Part shown: one piece after another, positions 35,411-44,470 of the stretch
How positions within the stretch are numbered: position 1 is the stretch's first letter
How the letters are laid out: each line of letters begins with the position of its first letter
DNA from: RBG-16-57-11 sp964503145
GTDB taxonomy: Bacteria > Chloroflexota > Anaerolineae > Anaerolineales > UBA4823
Direction of reading: 5' to 3'
DNA: 64,000 nucleotides
Assembly: GCA_964503145.1 (NCBI GenBank)
Contig: CAZCYV010000001.1
Coordinates: forward strand, 806,001-870,000
Made by a program: the position numbers and the translations under genes
Notes under the pieces: generated by a model
What the model was told of the DNA's origin: nothing
Database searches by the model: none
The model's input: only the letters and a program-made list of their open reading frames with translations

Positions 35411-36727
35411 TCATCCCCCATAATCAAGCTTGAGTCCTAAGCGTTCTGACAAATCTGTAAAGGCCAGGCCAGCATAAATCATGAGTACTGCATCGACGGG
35501 CAAGCGGTAGCGCACCAAAGCCCAGGAAAGCAGATGGATGACGGTGTAGAACAAGATGAACAACAGCAACAGGTTCGAAGGCAGGCTCAACGAGAAGTGT
35601 TGCACCGGCGGCTTGGGAACAAAGGCGCGCACCAGCCCATATACGATGAACGGCAGCAACAGGCCAAAACCGCCGGCGCGGGCGACGTTGCTGATCAGAT
35701 CTGAGTCTGGCGAAGGCCAAAACATGAAGAACGCCGGGATGCGACTGATGGAAAGCCTCACGTAACGCGCTGGATCTTGCCCGATGAACCCCAGCGCTTC
35801 TCTTAGCAAGGCCTGATCCAAAGCCGCCTCATCCAGCTTGCGCAATTCCTGCGGGATCAGATCTCCGTAGCTGCCCAACTCCGGGGGCAAGATGGGGATG
35901 AAATGTGCGCCGTAGATCGGATGATTCGCCCAGAAGAAAGCAAAGCCGGCGTTGGTGTTCAGCAGGACGAAGCGCTGAAAGCGCTGATAATTGTAGATGG
36001 TGAACGGTAGGATGAACAGGATCAACACAGCGCTACTGGTTAACGCCGAAACGACCAGTCGGCGGCTGATGCGCCAGCGATTAGCCATCCAGATCCACAA
36101 GAACATCACCGGCACGAACAAGAGAAACAACTGACGCAGCAAGACGGTCACGCTCAACGTCATCCCCAGCGCCAGAGCGTAGCCCAGGGTCTGACGGCGG
36201 TCTGCGTCGGCCTCGGATCGAAGCGCCTGGCTGAGCAGGATGGTGAAGCTGAGCACCGCCAGGATCGCCGTGATGTAAAACGGCTCGGTCATCAGCGTGG
36301 CAGCGTAATAGACGAAATAAGGGTAGATGGCAGTCAGCGCGGCGGCGAAAAGCCCCACCCTTACGGAAAATACCCGCCTGCCAAGCCAGAACGCCAGGTA
36401 AGGCTGCAAAACCCCCACCAGCGCCGCCTGGATCAGACGAGCCGCCAGCGGATACGGCCCAAACAGCAGATAGATCAGAGCCAGATAGAAGGTGTACAGA
36501 TAGCTCCAATGCGCAGTGGGCGCGCCCGCCGCTGTGAGCGGCCACCACGGCTCGCCGAAGGTAAAGCCATGTCCCTCCAACAAGCGCAAGGCCAGGTTGT
36601 GATATGAAAGTTGATCGGCGGTGCCAGGCAGGGCCTGCACTGCATTGCCCAAATAGAAAGCAGCCGCCAGGCGCAGCAGCACCGCCAGCGCCAGGATCAG
36701 ACCCAAGGTCCAACTGAGGCGTCTCAT
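35411..36727 (-). CDS. PMT/ArnT-like membrane glycosyltransferase (GT39/GT83)
   Basis: Polytopic protein of 438 residues with about ten membrane segments. The first external loop has an acidic residue in NAVQALPGTADQLSYHNLA, typical of dolichyl/polyprenyl-phosphate-sugar dependent transferases. The ATG at 36727 forms an ATGA overlap with the upstream glycosyltransferase, which decides the start over a longer frame to 36775. Such enzymes add a lipid-linked sugar to an external acceptor (glycan, lipid or protein). The exact donor is unknown. Confidence 0.82.
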   Translation of the reverse strand: MRRLSWTLGLILALAVLLRLAAAFYLGNAVQALPGTADQLSYHNLALRLLEGHGFTFGEPWWPLTAAGAPTAHWSYLYTFYLALIYLLFGPYPLAARLIQAALVGVLQPYLAFWLGRRVFSVRVGLFAAALTAIYPYFVYYAATLMTEPFYITAILAVLSFTILLSQALRSEADADRRQTLGYALALGMTLSVTVLLRQLFLLFVPVMFLWIWMANRWRISRRLVVSALTSSAVLILFILPFTIYNYQRFQRFVLLNTNAGFAFFWANHPIYGAHFIPILPPELGSYGDLIPQELRKLDEAALDQALLREALGFIGQDPARYVRLSISRIPAFFMFWPSPDSDLISNVARAGGFGLLLPFIVYGLVRAFVPKPPVQHFSLSLPSNLLLLFILFYTVIHLLSWALVRYRLPVDAVLMIYAGLAFTDLSERLGLKLDYGG

Positions 36728-37977
36728 GGCAATGGCCGGATCACTTGGTCCAGTTTTTTCAGTACCACCCGCCAATCGTAGGCGCTCTCGGCCAGGCGAC
36801 GGCCGTTCTGCGCCAGCTTTGCCTGGAGATCGGCGTCGCCCATCAGGCGGATCACTGCCTGGGCGAAATCTTCCGGCGTATCGGCCACCAACACTTCCTG
36901 CGCATGGCGGGCGTCGATGCCCTCCAGCCCGACGGTGGTGGTCACCAGCGGCATGCCCCGCGCCAGGGCCTCCAGGATACGCACGCGCATCCCACTGCCC
37001 GCCCGCACAGGGATGACCATCAGCGCCGCCTGCTCCAGGTACGGTTCCAACTCAGGGACGTAGCCGGTCACGGTGATCCTGCCCGGATTTTCGGCCGCCA
37101 TCTGCAGGAAATCGGGCGGCGGGTTTTTGCCCAAGATGGTCAGCGTCGCCTGGGGCAACTGCTGCAGGATGAGCGGAAAGACCTCGGTAGCGAACCAGCG
37201 GATGCCATCGGCGTTGGGCAGGTAGTGCAGCGTGCCCAGGGTGAGGATGTTGGTCGAGCCGGGCCGACGCCGAATCGGCTGCAATTTGGCGGTATCCACC
37301 GCAATTGGGATGACAGTGATCTTTTGGGCGCAGGCCTGCTCGAAGCCTGGCGTCATCTCGCGCACAGCGGTAAGCAGGTCTTTCTCGTCGATGGCGGTAA
37401 CCGCCAGCGTATGCTCGAAATCGCGCACCAGCATCGCCTCATAGCGCTTGACGCGCTGCGCTTCCAATCGAAGCATCGGCTGCAGATACCAGGGAGAGTT
37501 CTGGCGCATGCGCTCAACGATAGTCCAAACCGCGTTGTGGGCGTCGAAAATGCGCTGCGGCGCGCGCCCGAGGTCACCCTGAGACCCGCCATCGCCCTTC
37601 CTGGAGATCAGGAACTGGGTCATGGTGAGCTGATCTGCCAGGGCGTAATCGAACGCCTCGCTCGCCAGCAGGCCTTCCACCAGAGCGCGCATTTCCCCGA
37701 GGTCGTCCCGCTCGATCAGGAAAGGCCGCCCGCTGAGCTGGCTTTTCAGCAAGTAATAGCCATCTTTCAACCTCGAGCGCCGCAGCGGCACGGTGTGCAC
37801 CTGGGCACAGACGCGTTTCAGCTCGGGCACAAAGGCCTGTTCCTCGGGACGGACAAAGGACGCCAGGGTAATGGCATGCCCCCGTTCTGCCAGGTGGCAC
37901 AACACATGCCAGGTCTTGATCTTCGGGCCGGCATCCGGCGGGTAAGGGATAATCTGAGTCAAAAACAGGATGCGCAT
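36724..37977 (-). CDS. glycosyltransferase family 4
   Basis: GT-B glycosyltransferase of 417 residues. N-terminus MRILFLTQIIPYPPDAGPKI resembles sugar transferases (Stp1-like) found in exosortase-associated exopolysaccharide clusters. Donor-site region ALMVIPVRAGSGMRVRILEAL is conserved. It is 3 bases downstream of nadE and overlaps the membrane glycosyltransferase gene by four bases, so all three are in one operon. Confidence 0.9.
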   Translation of the reverse strand: MRILFLTQIIPYPPDAGPKIKTWHVLCHLAERGHAITLASFVRPEEQAFVPELKRVCAQVHTVPLRRSRLKDGYYLLKSQLSGRPFLIERDDLGEMRALVEGLLASEAFDYALADQLTMTQFLISRKGDGGSQGDLGRAPQRIFDAHNAVWTIVERMRQNSPWYLQPMLRLEAQRVKRYEAMLVRDFEHTLAVTAIDEKDLLTAVREMTPGFEQACAQKITVIPIAVDTAKLQPIRRRPGSTNILTLGTLHYLPNADGIRWFATEVFPLILQQLPQATLTILGKNPPPDFLQMAAENPGRITVTGYVPELEPYLEQAALMVIPVRAGSGMRVRILEALARGMPLVTTTVGLEGIDARHAQEVLVADTPEDFAQAVIRLMGDADLQAKLAQNGRRLAESAYDWRVVLKKLDQVIRPLP

Positions 37978-37980
37978 GGT

Positions 37981-38973
37981 TTAGGAGAGCGCAGTTTGTG
38001 GTTCAGAAAGGCGGATCGGCGCCATGCGCAGGTATTCGGTGGTGCGCTGCTTGCGGGTGAAGTCGTTGAAGGCGCGCTGCACCTGAACCTCTTCTAACCC
38101 CATCTCCCGCGCCACTTCGGGGATCGGGACGTTGTGTTCCATGGCGTACCACAGCACATCCATCACAGCAAACGGCAGCCGGAAGAAGAACTCCTCCTGG
38201 GTACAGGCGGCGCTGTAGGTGTCGCTGGTCGGCGGGCGCTGGCGGATTTCCTGCGGCACGCCCAGATATTCCGCCAGTTGATACACCTGGGTCTTGTACA
38301 GGTGGACGATGGGCTGAATATCCACGCCGCCATCCCCCCATTTGACGAAAAACCCCTGGTCGTGCTCGTTTTTGTTCGCCGTGCCGATCACCGCGTAGTT
38401 GCGCAGTTCGGCGTGATAGTAGAGCATGGCCATGCGCGTGCGTTGTTTGAAGTTCGAGGCCGCCACAATCTGGTTGTATTCCCGCGCCGGCAGCCGACGG
38501 GTCTTTTCCTCACCCTGCGGGGTGACGATCGTCAGCGAGAAAAAGTTGAGCGTGTCTTCGTCAAGCAGGTTCTGCGGCAACACGATCTTGGCCTTGTAGC
38601 CCGCCGCGGCATCGTACTCCGGGAAGACGCGACGGATGGCTTCATCACGGCGCGGGTAGCAGCCAAAGCCGTCCAACACCGGCGTGATCACCTCCAGCAC
38701 AGGCTCGACGCCGAAATGGCCGGCCACCCTGCGCCCAAGCTGCTCGCTTTCGGGGTCGGAATCCTTTTCGGGCAGCAACAGCGCGGTCACATTTTCGGGG
38801 CCAAGCGCGCGCACACTCAGCGCCAGGACGACCGAGGAATCGACGCCGCCGCTGATGCCCAACACCCCGCCGCGCCGGTGCATGGTATGGTGGACGTGGT
38901 GGCGCAGGGCCTGGACAATGCGCTCGGTTTCCAGTTCGGGGTCGATATCAAGAGAGTGTCGCGTAAAAGTCAT
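37981..38973 (-). CDS. nadE: NAD synthase-like amide-forming ATP pyrophosphatase
   Basis: Adenylates and amidates a carboxylate; the standard substrate is nicotinate adenine dinucleotide with ammonia. The 330-residue protein has the PP-loop GISGGVDSSVVLALS and the NadE signatures GTANKNEHDQGFFVKWGDGG and PTSDTYSAACTQEE. It is longer than ordinary ammonia-dependent NadE (about 275) and lacks the nitrilase glutaminase domain. ATG at 38973 follows GAGGTGAG; GTG at 38985 would add four residues. Lying between asnB and glycosyltransferases, it may amidate a sugar acid rather than serve NAD synthesis. Both readings remain open. Confidence 0.82.
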   Translation of the reverse strand: MTFTRHSLDIDPELETERIVQALRHHVHHTMHRRGGVLGISGGVDSSVVLALSVRALGPENVTALLLPEKDSDPESEQLGRRVAGHFGVEPVLEVITPVLDGFGCYPRRDEAIRRVFPEYDAAAGYKAKIVLPQNLLDEDTLNFFSLTIVTPQGEEKTRRLPAREYNQIVAASNFKQRTRMAMLYYHAELRNYAVIGTANKNEHDQGFFVKWGDGGVDIQPIVHLYKTQVYQLAEYLGVPQEIRQRPPTSDTYSAACTQEEFFFRLPFAVMDVLWYAMEHNVPIPEVAREMGLEEVQVQRAFNDFTRKQRTTEYLRMAPIRLSEPQTALS

Positions 38974-38986
38974 GGGGAGGCTCACC

Positions 38987-40969
38987 TCAAAGTATAGGTC
39001 TGGTGCATTCCTTGGTCAGTTCTTCGGGGCGGGCGGGCGGGGGCATGTGGCTGCGGAAATCTTCCACAAACTGCTTCCATACCAGTTGGGTGGAGAGGAT
39101 GCCCGCCAGGGCCATGTCATCCGTTTCCCCCAGGCGCTTGCCCGCTTGCAGCTTGTGCACCATCTGCTGCACTGCGGCGGGGTTGAACAGCCCCGAAGCC
39201 CGGAGGCATTTTTCAGAGAGCAACTCACGGACGTATTCCAGTTCCCCTTCCGGCCCGAAAAAGCTACGATGGATGGGCGCCCGGTAGGGACGCTTGCGGC
39301 GCTGCCAGATCTCATCTGGCAGCCACTTGCGGGCCAGGCGGCGTAGCAGGTACTTTTCGTTCAGGCCGAACAGCTTCACTTCAGGCGGCAGGCGGCAGCA
39401 GAACTCGACCACCCGGTAATCCAGGAAGGGGAAGCGCCCTTCCACCGAATGCGCCATGCCCACCCGGTCGCCCTGCGAGGAGAGTAGATACTGGGGCAGG
39501 AAGATCGCCGACTCGAGGTATTGCGCCTGCCCCAGCGGATCCCAACGCTCGAAATCCGCCGGATAGTAAACCGTCTGCAGGTTGGGCTGCAAGGCCAGGA
39601 GTTCGCTTTGCAGCGCCGCAGAGAAGAAGCGCTTGGCGCGGCTGGTCGCCCGCCAGCGAACCTGGTGCGAGTAATCTCGTGCGCTGGTGTCTTCCAAGCC
39701 CACGCCGAAGAACGACGCCAGGTAGGCGTTGCTGTTGGGCATGTGAGAGATCTCAGGATACAGGCGGTTGAACAGCAAAGGCCTCAGCTTCGAGTCAGGC
39801 TGGCGCGCCCAGAAGCGGCGAATCTTGGCCTCTTTGTAGATGTCATAGCCCGCCAGGATTTCATCGGCGCCCTCGCCGGTGAGCACCACCTTGTAATGGT
39901 TCTGGCGCACCAGCTCAGATAGTTTGTACAGGGGAACCGGCGCAGTGCGCAGAATAGGGATTTCGGTGTGCCAGATGACCTGCGGGAACAGCGCGCCGAT
40001 GTCGATATGCCGGGTGTACACCACCTGATGCTGCGTCCCCAGGAAGTCGGCCATCTGGCGCTGGAAAGGGCTTTCGTCGAACTCCGGGTCGCTGAAAGAG
40101 ATCGAGAAGGTATCCAGTGGTGTATCAGTGTAATTACGGATGATCGCCGTAATGGTGGAAGAATCCAGCCCGCCGCTCAGATAGGCGCCCACCGGCACAT
40201 CGGCGCGCAGACGGACGCGCGTGGCGTCCACCAGCAGCTCTTCCAGAGCATCCTGATAATCCTGCAGCGAGGCGCCGGGGATCGAGCCATCGCCGAAGTC
40301 GAGCGACCAGTAACTTTGCGTGGTGAGCTGATCGCTCTGGGCGAGCAGATAACACCCCGGCGGCACTTCGTAGATGCGCTTGAACGCCGAGCGCGGCGCC
40401 AGCGTGCTCCAGTAAGTGAAGATTTGATCCAGCGATTCGGGGTCGATCTCCGCCTGAACGCCAGGGTAAGCCAGCAGAGTCTTGATCTCGGAGCCGAAGA
40501 GAAGCTTTCCCTGATGCTGAGTGTAGAACAAGGGACGGATGCCCAGACGGTCGCGGGCCAGAAAGAGCCGTCGCCGCCTGGCGTCCCAAATGGCGATAGC
40601 GAACTGACCGTTCAGATGCTTCAGACACTCCAGGCCGTACTCCTCGTACAGATGGACGATGACCTCGGTGTCGGAATGGGTGGCGAAGCGATGGCCTTTC
40701 GCTTCCAGGGGAGGGCGCAGTTCGATGTAATTGAATATTTCGCCGTTGAAGACGATCCAAATGCTGCCATCTTCGTTGCTGATCGGTTGATCACCGCCGG
40801 TCAAATCGATGATGCTCAGGCGGGCGCTGCCCAGACTGACCTGCTCATCCTGGTAGATGCCGAAACCATCCGGCCCGCGATGCCGAATCATCGCCAGCAT
40901 CTGCAACAGGATCTGCCGCTCGACTTGCCCATCTTCGTGTTGATTAAAAACACCAATAATGCCGCACAT
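38987..40969 (-). CDS. asnB: asparagine synthetase B-type amidotransferase
   Basis: Protein of 660 residues. N-terminal class-II glutaminase begins MCGIIGVFN with catalytic Cys2. The synthetase domain has the PP-loop AYLSGGLDSSTITAI and VLTGEGADEILAGYD. Length is typical for the exopolysaccharide-associated amidotransferase group as well as AsnB. ATG at 40969 follows GGGAGA. In exosortase-type polysaccharide clusters similar proteins are thought to amidate sugars. In this setting amidation of a uronic acid or other acid is as likely as asparagine synthesis. Confidence 0.88.
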   Translation of the reverse strand: MCGIIGVFNQHEDGQVERQILLQMLAMIRHRGPDGFGIYQDEQVSLGSARLSIIDLTGGDQPISNEDGSIWIVFNGEIFNYIELRPPLEAKGHRFATHSDTEVIVHLYEEYGLECLKHLNGQFAIAIWDARRRRLFLARDRLGIRPLFYTQHQGKLLFGSEIKTLLAYPGVQAEIDPESLDQIFTYWSTLAPRSAFKRIYEVPPGCYLLAQSDQLTTQSYWSLDFGDGSIPGASLQDYQDALEELLVDATRVRLRADVPVGAYLSGGLDSSTITAIIRNYTDTPLDTFSISFSDPEFDESPFQRQMADFLGTQHQVVYTRHIDIGALFPQVIWHTEIPILRTAPVPLYKLSELVRQNHYKVVLTGEGADEILAGYDIYKEAKIRRFWARQPDSKLRPLLFNRLYPEISHMPNSNAYLASFFGVGLEDTSARDYSHQVRWRATSRAKRFFSAALQSELLALQPNLQTVYYPADFERWDPLGQAQYLESAIFLPQYLLSSQGDRVGMAHSVEGRFPFLDYRVVEFCCRLPPEVKLFGLNEKYLLRRLARKWLPDEIWQRRKRPYRAPIHRSFFGPEGELEYVRELLSEKCLRASGLFNPAAVQQMVHKLQAGKRLGETDDMALAGILSTQLVWKQFVEDFRSHMPPPARPEELTKECTRPIL

Positions 40970-41013
40970 GGTATCTCCCGAATAGCTGACCTGCAGAAAA
41001 AAAACGGGGCCGA

Positions 41014-42552
41014 TTACTTCAAGGGCTTCTTGTCGATCTTCCCTGAAGCGGTTTTGGGCAATTCGTCGCGAATCTCGACCACCTGGGGCACCATGAAATC
41101 TTCCAGGTTGGCGCGGCAGTGCGCCAGGATCTGCGCCTCGCTCAGACGACTGCGGTCTGCCACCACAACCGCCTTGACCGCCTCGCCCAGCACCGGGTCC
41201 GGAACGCCGACGACCGCCGCCTCGAGGACACCTTCCAACCGATAGAGCACCGCTTCGACCTCTTTGGGAGCGACTTTTTCGCCGCGGGTTTTGATAATGT
41301 CGTCCTTGCGCCCCACAAAGTAGAAAAAGCCTTCCTCATCCATTCGGAACAGGTCGCCAGTGTAGCATACCCGCTCCCCGGGCAGCGGCCCCGGACGGTA
41401 ACGCTCGGCGGTGAGCACCGGGTCTTCCCAGTAGCCGCGCATCACATGTCGGCCGCGCACCACCAGTTCGCCCACCTCGCCAGGCGGCAGGCGGTTGCCC
41501 TGCTTGTCCACCACCCAGCATTCGGTGCCGGGGATGGGGATGCCGACCGAATCGGGGCGGCGGTCGAGTTGTTCGGGCGGCAGATAGAGGGTGCGCTTGG
41601 TCTCCGTCAGGCCGTACATTGAGTAAATCGTCGCCCAAGGGAACTTGGCGCGCAACTGCTGGATGTGGCTGGGCGGCAGAGCCGCGGCGGTGTTGGTGAG
41701 ATAGCGCAGGCTGGAAAGATCGAATTCGCTCAGGTCCATCTGCAGCAGCATGGCGTAAATGGTGGGCACGCCAGGAAAGCCGGTCACTCGCTCTTCTTCG
41801 ATGCGCTTCAGGATCGCCGCAGGATAGGTGAACGAGCGCTCCAGCACCAGCGTGCCGCCGAACTTGAAGCTCATCAACAACTGATACAGCCCGTAATCGA
41901 AGGACAGCGGCAGTATGCCGATGACGATATCCGACTCGACGTTGCACAGGTATTCGATGATCGAACTGGCGGCAAAGACCACGTTGCTGTGGTCGCTCAT
42001 CACGCCCTTCGGCTCGCCGGTGCTCCCCGAAGTGTAGATCAGGCAGGCCAGATCCAGGTCGATGTTCACCCGCGGCGGACGGGTAGACTCATAATCGCGC
42101 TGAATATCTTCGTAACGTAGGAAAGTCGCCCCTGAGCCAGGCGCGCTGGGAGCAGACGCCCCGGCGCCGCTCAAGATGCACACCCGGATCGAAGGGACCG
42201 CCGCCAGCACCGCTTGCGCCAGCTCGCGGTTGCGTTCCGTGGTCACCAGCGCCGCCGCCCGGCAGTTGTTCAAGATGCCGATCAGCTTATCCTGCTTGGT
42301 GGTGCTGTTGATCACCACGAACACCCCGCCGGCCTTCAGCGCGGCAAAAATGCTCACCACGGCGGGCGTCGAGTTTGGCAGGTAGATCGCCACCCGATCG
42401 CCGCGCTTCACGCCCTGGGCGCGCAACGCGTTCGCCAGGCGGTTGGCCATTTGCTCGATCTCGGCATAGGTCAACCGTTGACCGTCGCACACCAGAGCCA
42501 CCTTGTCTGGAAGACGCTCGGCGCTGTTTTGCAGAAAATCCTGAACCAGCAT
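41014..42552 (-). CDS. AMP-forming acyl-CoA/acyl-carrier-protein ligase
   Basis: Protein of 512 residues with adenylating-enzyme motifs: LIYTSGSTGEPKGVMSDHSN (A3), MYGLTET (A5), YTGDLFRMDEEG (A7), GRKDDIIKTRGEKVAP (A8) and the lysine in KTASGKIDK (A10). LSFDYGLYQLL resembles ligases associated with exosortase-A exopolysaccharide clusters. Pocket residues aligned to the PheA code read about D-Y-Y-P-T-T-M-R-T, which does not match an amino acid I know. A hydroxy, aryl or short acyl acid is more likely. It is 67 bases downstream of a free acyl carrier protein, its probable acceptor. Confidence 0.85.
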   Translation of the reverse strand: MLVQDFLQNSAERLPDKVALVCDGQRLTYAEIEQMANRLANALRAQGVKRGDRVAIYLPNSTPAVVSIFAALKAGGVFVVINSTTKQDKLIGILNNCRAAALVTTERNRELAQAVLAAVPSIRVCILSGAGASAPSAPGSGATFLRYEDIQRDYESTRPPRVNIDLDLACLIYTSGSTGEPKGVMSDHSNVVFAASSIIEYLCNVESDIVIGILPLSFDYGLYQLLMSFKFGGTLVLERSFTYPAAILKRIEEERVTGFPGVPTIYAMLLQMDLSEFDLSSLRYLTNTAAALPPSHIQQLRAKFPWATIYSMYGLTETKRTLYLPPEQLDRRPDSVGIPIPGTECWVVDKQGNRLPPGEVGELVVRGRHVMRGYWEDPVLTAERYRPGPLPGERVCYTGDLFRMDEEGFFYFVGRKDDIIKTRGEKVAPKEVEAVLYRLEGVLEAAVVGVPDPVLGEAVKAVVVADRSRLSEAQILAHCRANLEDFMVPQVVEIRDELPKTASGKIDKKPLK

Positions 42553-42619
42553 GGTTACCTCACCACGCCCACCGGTCAGACTTTGCCAATCCCGGCGGTC
42601 TGCAGTTCTATAAGGGTTT

Positions 42620-42868
42620 CTATGAACCCTGTTTGCGGCGAATATATGCGGAAAGCCGGCTGACGGAGTCGAAATTATCCGGGATGATCTCGGTGTCCTT
42701 CACCTGGATGTGGAAATTTTCTTCGACAAAAAGCACCAACTCCATCACCCCCTGCGAATCCACGATGCCTTCCTCCAAGAAGGAAGCGTCGTCGGGGTAT
42801 TTGAATCCATCACTGCTGAATAAAAGGTTTTTGGCGATATAGTCCTTGATCTGCGCTTCGATGCTCAT
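42620..42868 (-). CDS. acyl carrier protein (first)
   Basis: Protein of 82 residues. Phosphopantetheine site is Ser38 in GIVDSQGVMEL, with four-helix PP-binding pattern around it. ATG at 42868 with GAGG upstream is chosen; the frame is open to 42958 but the extra residues overlap the previous gene. DSQG differs from the canonical DSL of fatty-acid ACP, consistent with a dedicated carrier. It precedes the AMP ligase and most likely accepts its acyl group. Confidence 0.85.
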   Translation of the reverse strand: MSIEAQIKDYIAKNLLFSSDGFKYPDDASFLEEGIVDSQGVMELVLFVEENFHIQVKDTEIIPDNFDSVSRLSAYIRRKQGS

Positions 42869-42902
42869 AAACCAACCTCGTGCAAAGATAGAGATAAGTG
42901 CT

Positions 42903-44450
42903 TCATCCTGACTGCGCCTCATCGCGCCGGCCGGGATCAATCCCATACAGCCTGGCAATTGCCACCAGCCCGCCCAAGAAGAGAAAAACGAACATGCTGG
43001 CGCGGAACCCTTCCAGGCCGATGTTGTAGAAAAACGGTATCACCCAATCGCCCAGACCCGCCAGGACGACGGTGCCCACCAGGCCGCCCAAAGCCCCAAT
43101 CACATACGCCCGGGGAAAGCCTTCCGGAACCCGGCTGAGCATATGCCATCCCAGCCGCCATAATTCCGCCACGAACCACAGGAAGACCAGCAGGCCCACC
43201 AGGCCCGTCTGGGCGACGATATCCACATAATTGTTGTGCGAGTTGAAACTGATCCGATAGCCCAGGATGGGGAAGAGCGGCGTGTACCAGTAATAGTTGG
43301 ACATCCCCAGCCCGAAGACGGGATTCACCTTGACCAGCTCCGCGATGATGCGCCAGGCCTCCAGGCGGGTGACGGTGCTGTAGGCGTTGTCCCCTTCGCT
43401 GGTAAGTCCAGAGATCACCTGCGGATTGAGCAGCAAGACCAGCGCGCCCAACCCAATCGCAAAAACGCCCAGATCCGGCCTGCCGAGCAGGCAGATGGTC
43501 ACCACCACAAACAGCGAGGGCAGCCAGCCGGAGATCCAAAAGCGGCCATCCCAGCGCATGTTGACGTAAAACACCATCGCCACCAGGACGCCGGCCAGAA
43601 TCCGCCAGCCAGGAGCCAGCTTCTTGTTGAACAACGCCTGGCTGAGCGCCATGCCCACCAACCAGACATAGAAGGCGGCTCCCAAAGCAGCCTGGCGGAC
43701 AAAGATGCGGGTCATGATCCGATATGAAGACGGGAACAGGCGAAAAGTGAAAAAGACCAGGCCAATAGCCAGAAAGACCCACACCAGCCATTTCAACTCG
43801 GAGATATGCCGGATCTGGTGAGCGATCAACAAAAACGCCCCCACCGAGAGCAAGAAAATCAGCAGCCCTCCAAACTGCGCCGGCAGGGCTGCCGACGGCG
43901 TGGCGTACCAGGGGAGTTGACCAAAGCCAAAGGCGGCGATGGCGACTACGCCGAAGACCAACGAGGCCACGACCGGCCGATAAGTCAACAGGCGGATCTG
44001 CCGCTCGCGGGCGATCATGTCCAACAGCCACAATCCCAGGAGCAGGCACAACAGCACCACCGCGGCGTTGATGCCGGTCTGCGAGCCGGTGCCAATGGCG
44101 AAGCGCACCATCAAACTGGCGATGGGCAGAGCGATCAGGCCCAGGATACGCCACTTCGCCACGATCACCACCCCAGCGATCCCCAGGATGGCTCCGGGGA
44201 TCAACAGCCCCAGCCTGCCCGAAGCGGCGAAAATCGGCGACAGGATCGCCCCCACCAGCGCCAGGGCGATCATCGCCAGGGCTAACGGCGCAGGCAGGTT
44301 CCAGCGCGACAGACGCCTGACCATCCAGTCCGGCAGCCAGGCCGCCATGCCCTGTTCATCCGCCGCGCCCGGCTCTGCTCTCGAAGCCTGCGTATCTTGC
44401 AGACCAGGGCGCAGCGTTGGTTCACCTGTCATCCAGTTTGCCGAATTCAT
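42903..44450 (-). CDS. O-antigen ligase/polymerase-like membrane protein
   Basis: Polytopic protein of 515 residues with about 12 membrane segments and a large external loop (about residues 330-400). The loop contains YSTVTRLEAWRIIAELVKVN and SFNSHNNYVDI, the Wzy_C/WaaL pattern with conserved Arg and His. Members either polymerise repeat units (Wzy) or ligate glycan to an acceptor (WaaL, PglL). ATG at 44450 follows AGGA. It is probably the polymerase of the locus. No Wzx flippase is seen in the window. Confidence 0.85.
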   Translation of the reverse strand: MNSANWMTGEPTLRPGLQDTQASRAEPGAADEQGMAAWLPDWMVRRLSRWNLPAPLALAMIALALVGAILSPIFAASGRLGLLIPGAILGIAGVVIVAKWRILGLIALPIASLMVRFAIGTGSQTGINAAVVLLCLLLGLWLLDMIARERQIRLLTYRPVVASLVFGVVAIAAFGFGQLPWYATPSAALPAQFGGLLIFLLSVGAFLLIAHQIRHISELKWLVWVFLAIGLVFFTFRLFPSSYRIMTRIFVRQAALGAAFYVWLVGMALSQALFNKKLAPGWRILAGVLVAMVFYVNMRWDGRFWISGWLPSLFVVVTICLLGRPDLGVFAIGLGALVLLLNPQVISGLTSEGDNAYSTVTRLEAWRIIAELVKVNPVFGLGMSNYYWYTPLFPILGYRISFNSHNNYVDIVAQTGLVGLLVFLWFVAELWRLGWHMLSRVPEGFPRAYVIGALGGLVGTVVLAGLGDWVIPFFYNIGLEGFRASMFVFLFLGGLVAIARLYGIDPGRRDEAQSG

Positions 44451-44470
44451 TTTATCCTACGTATTGTATC

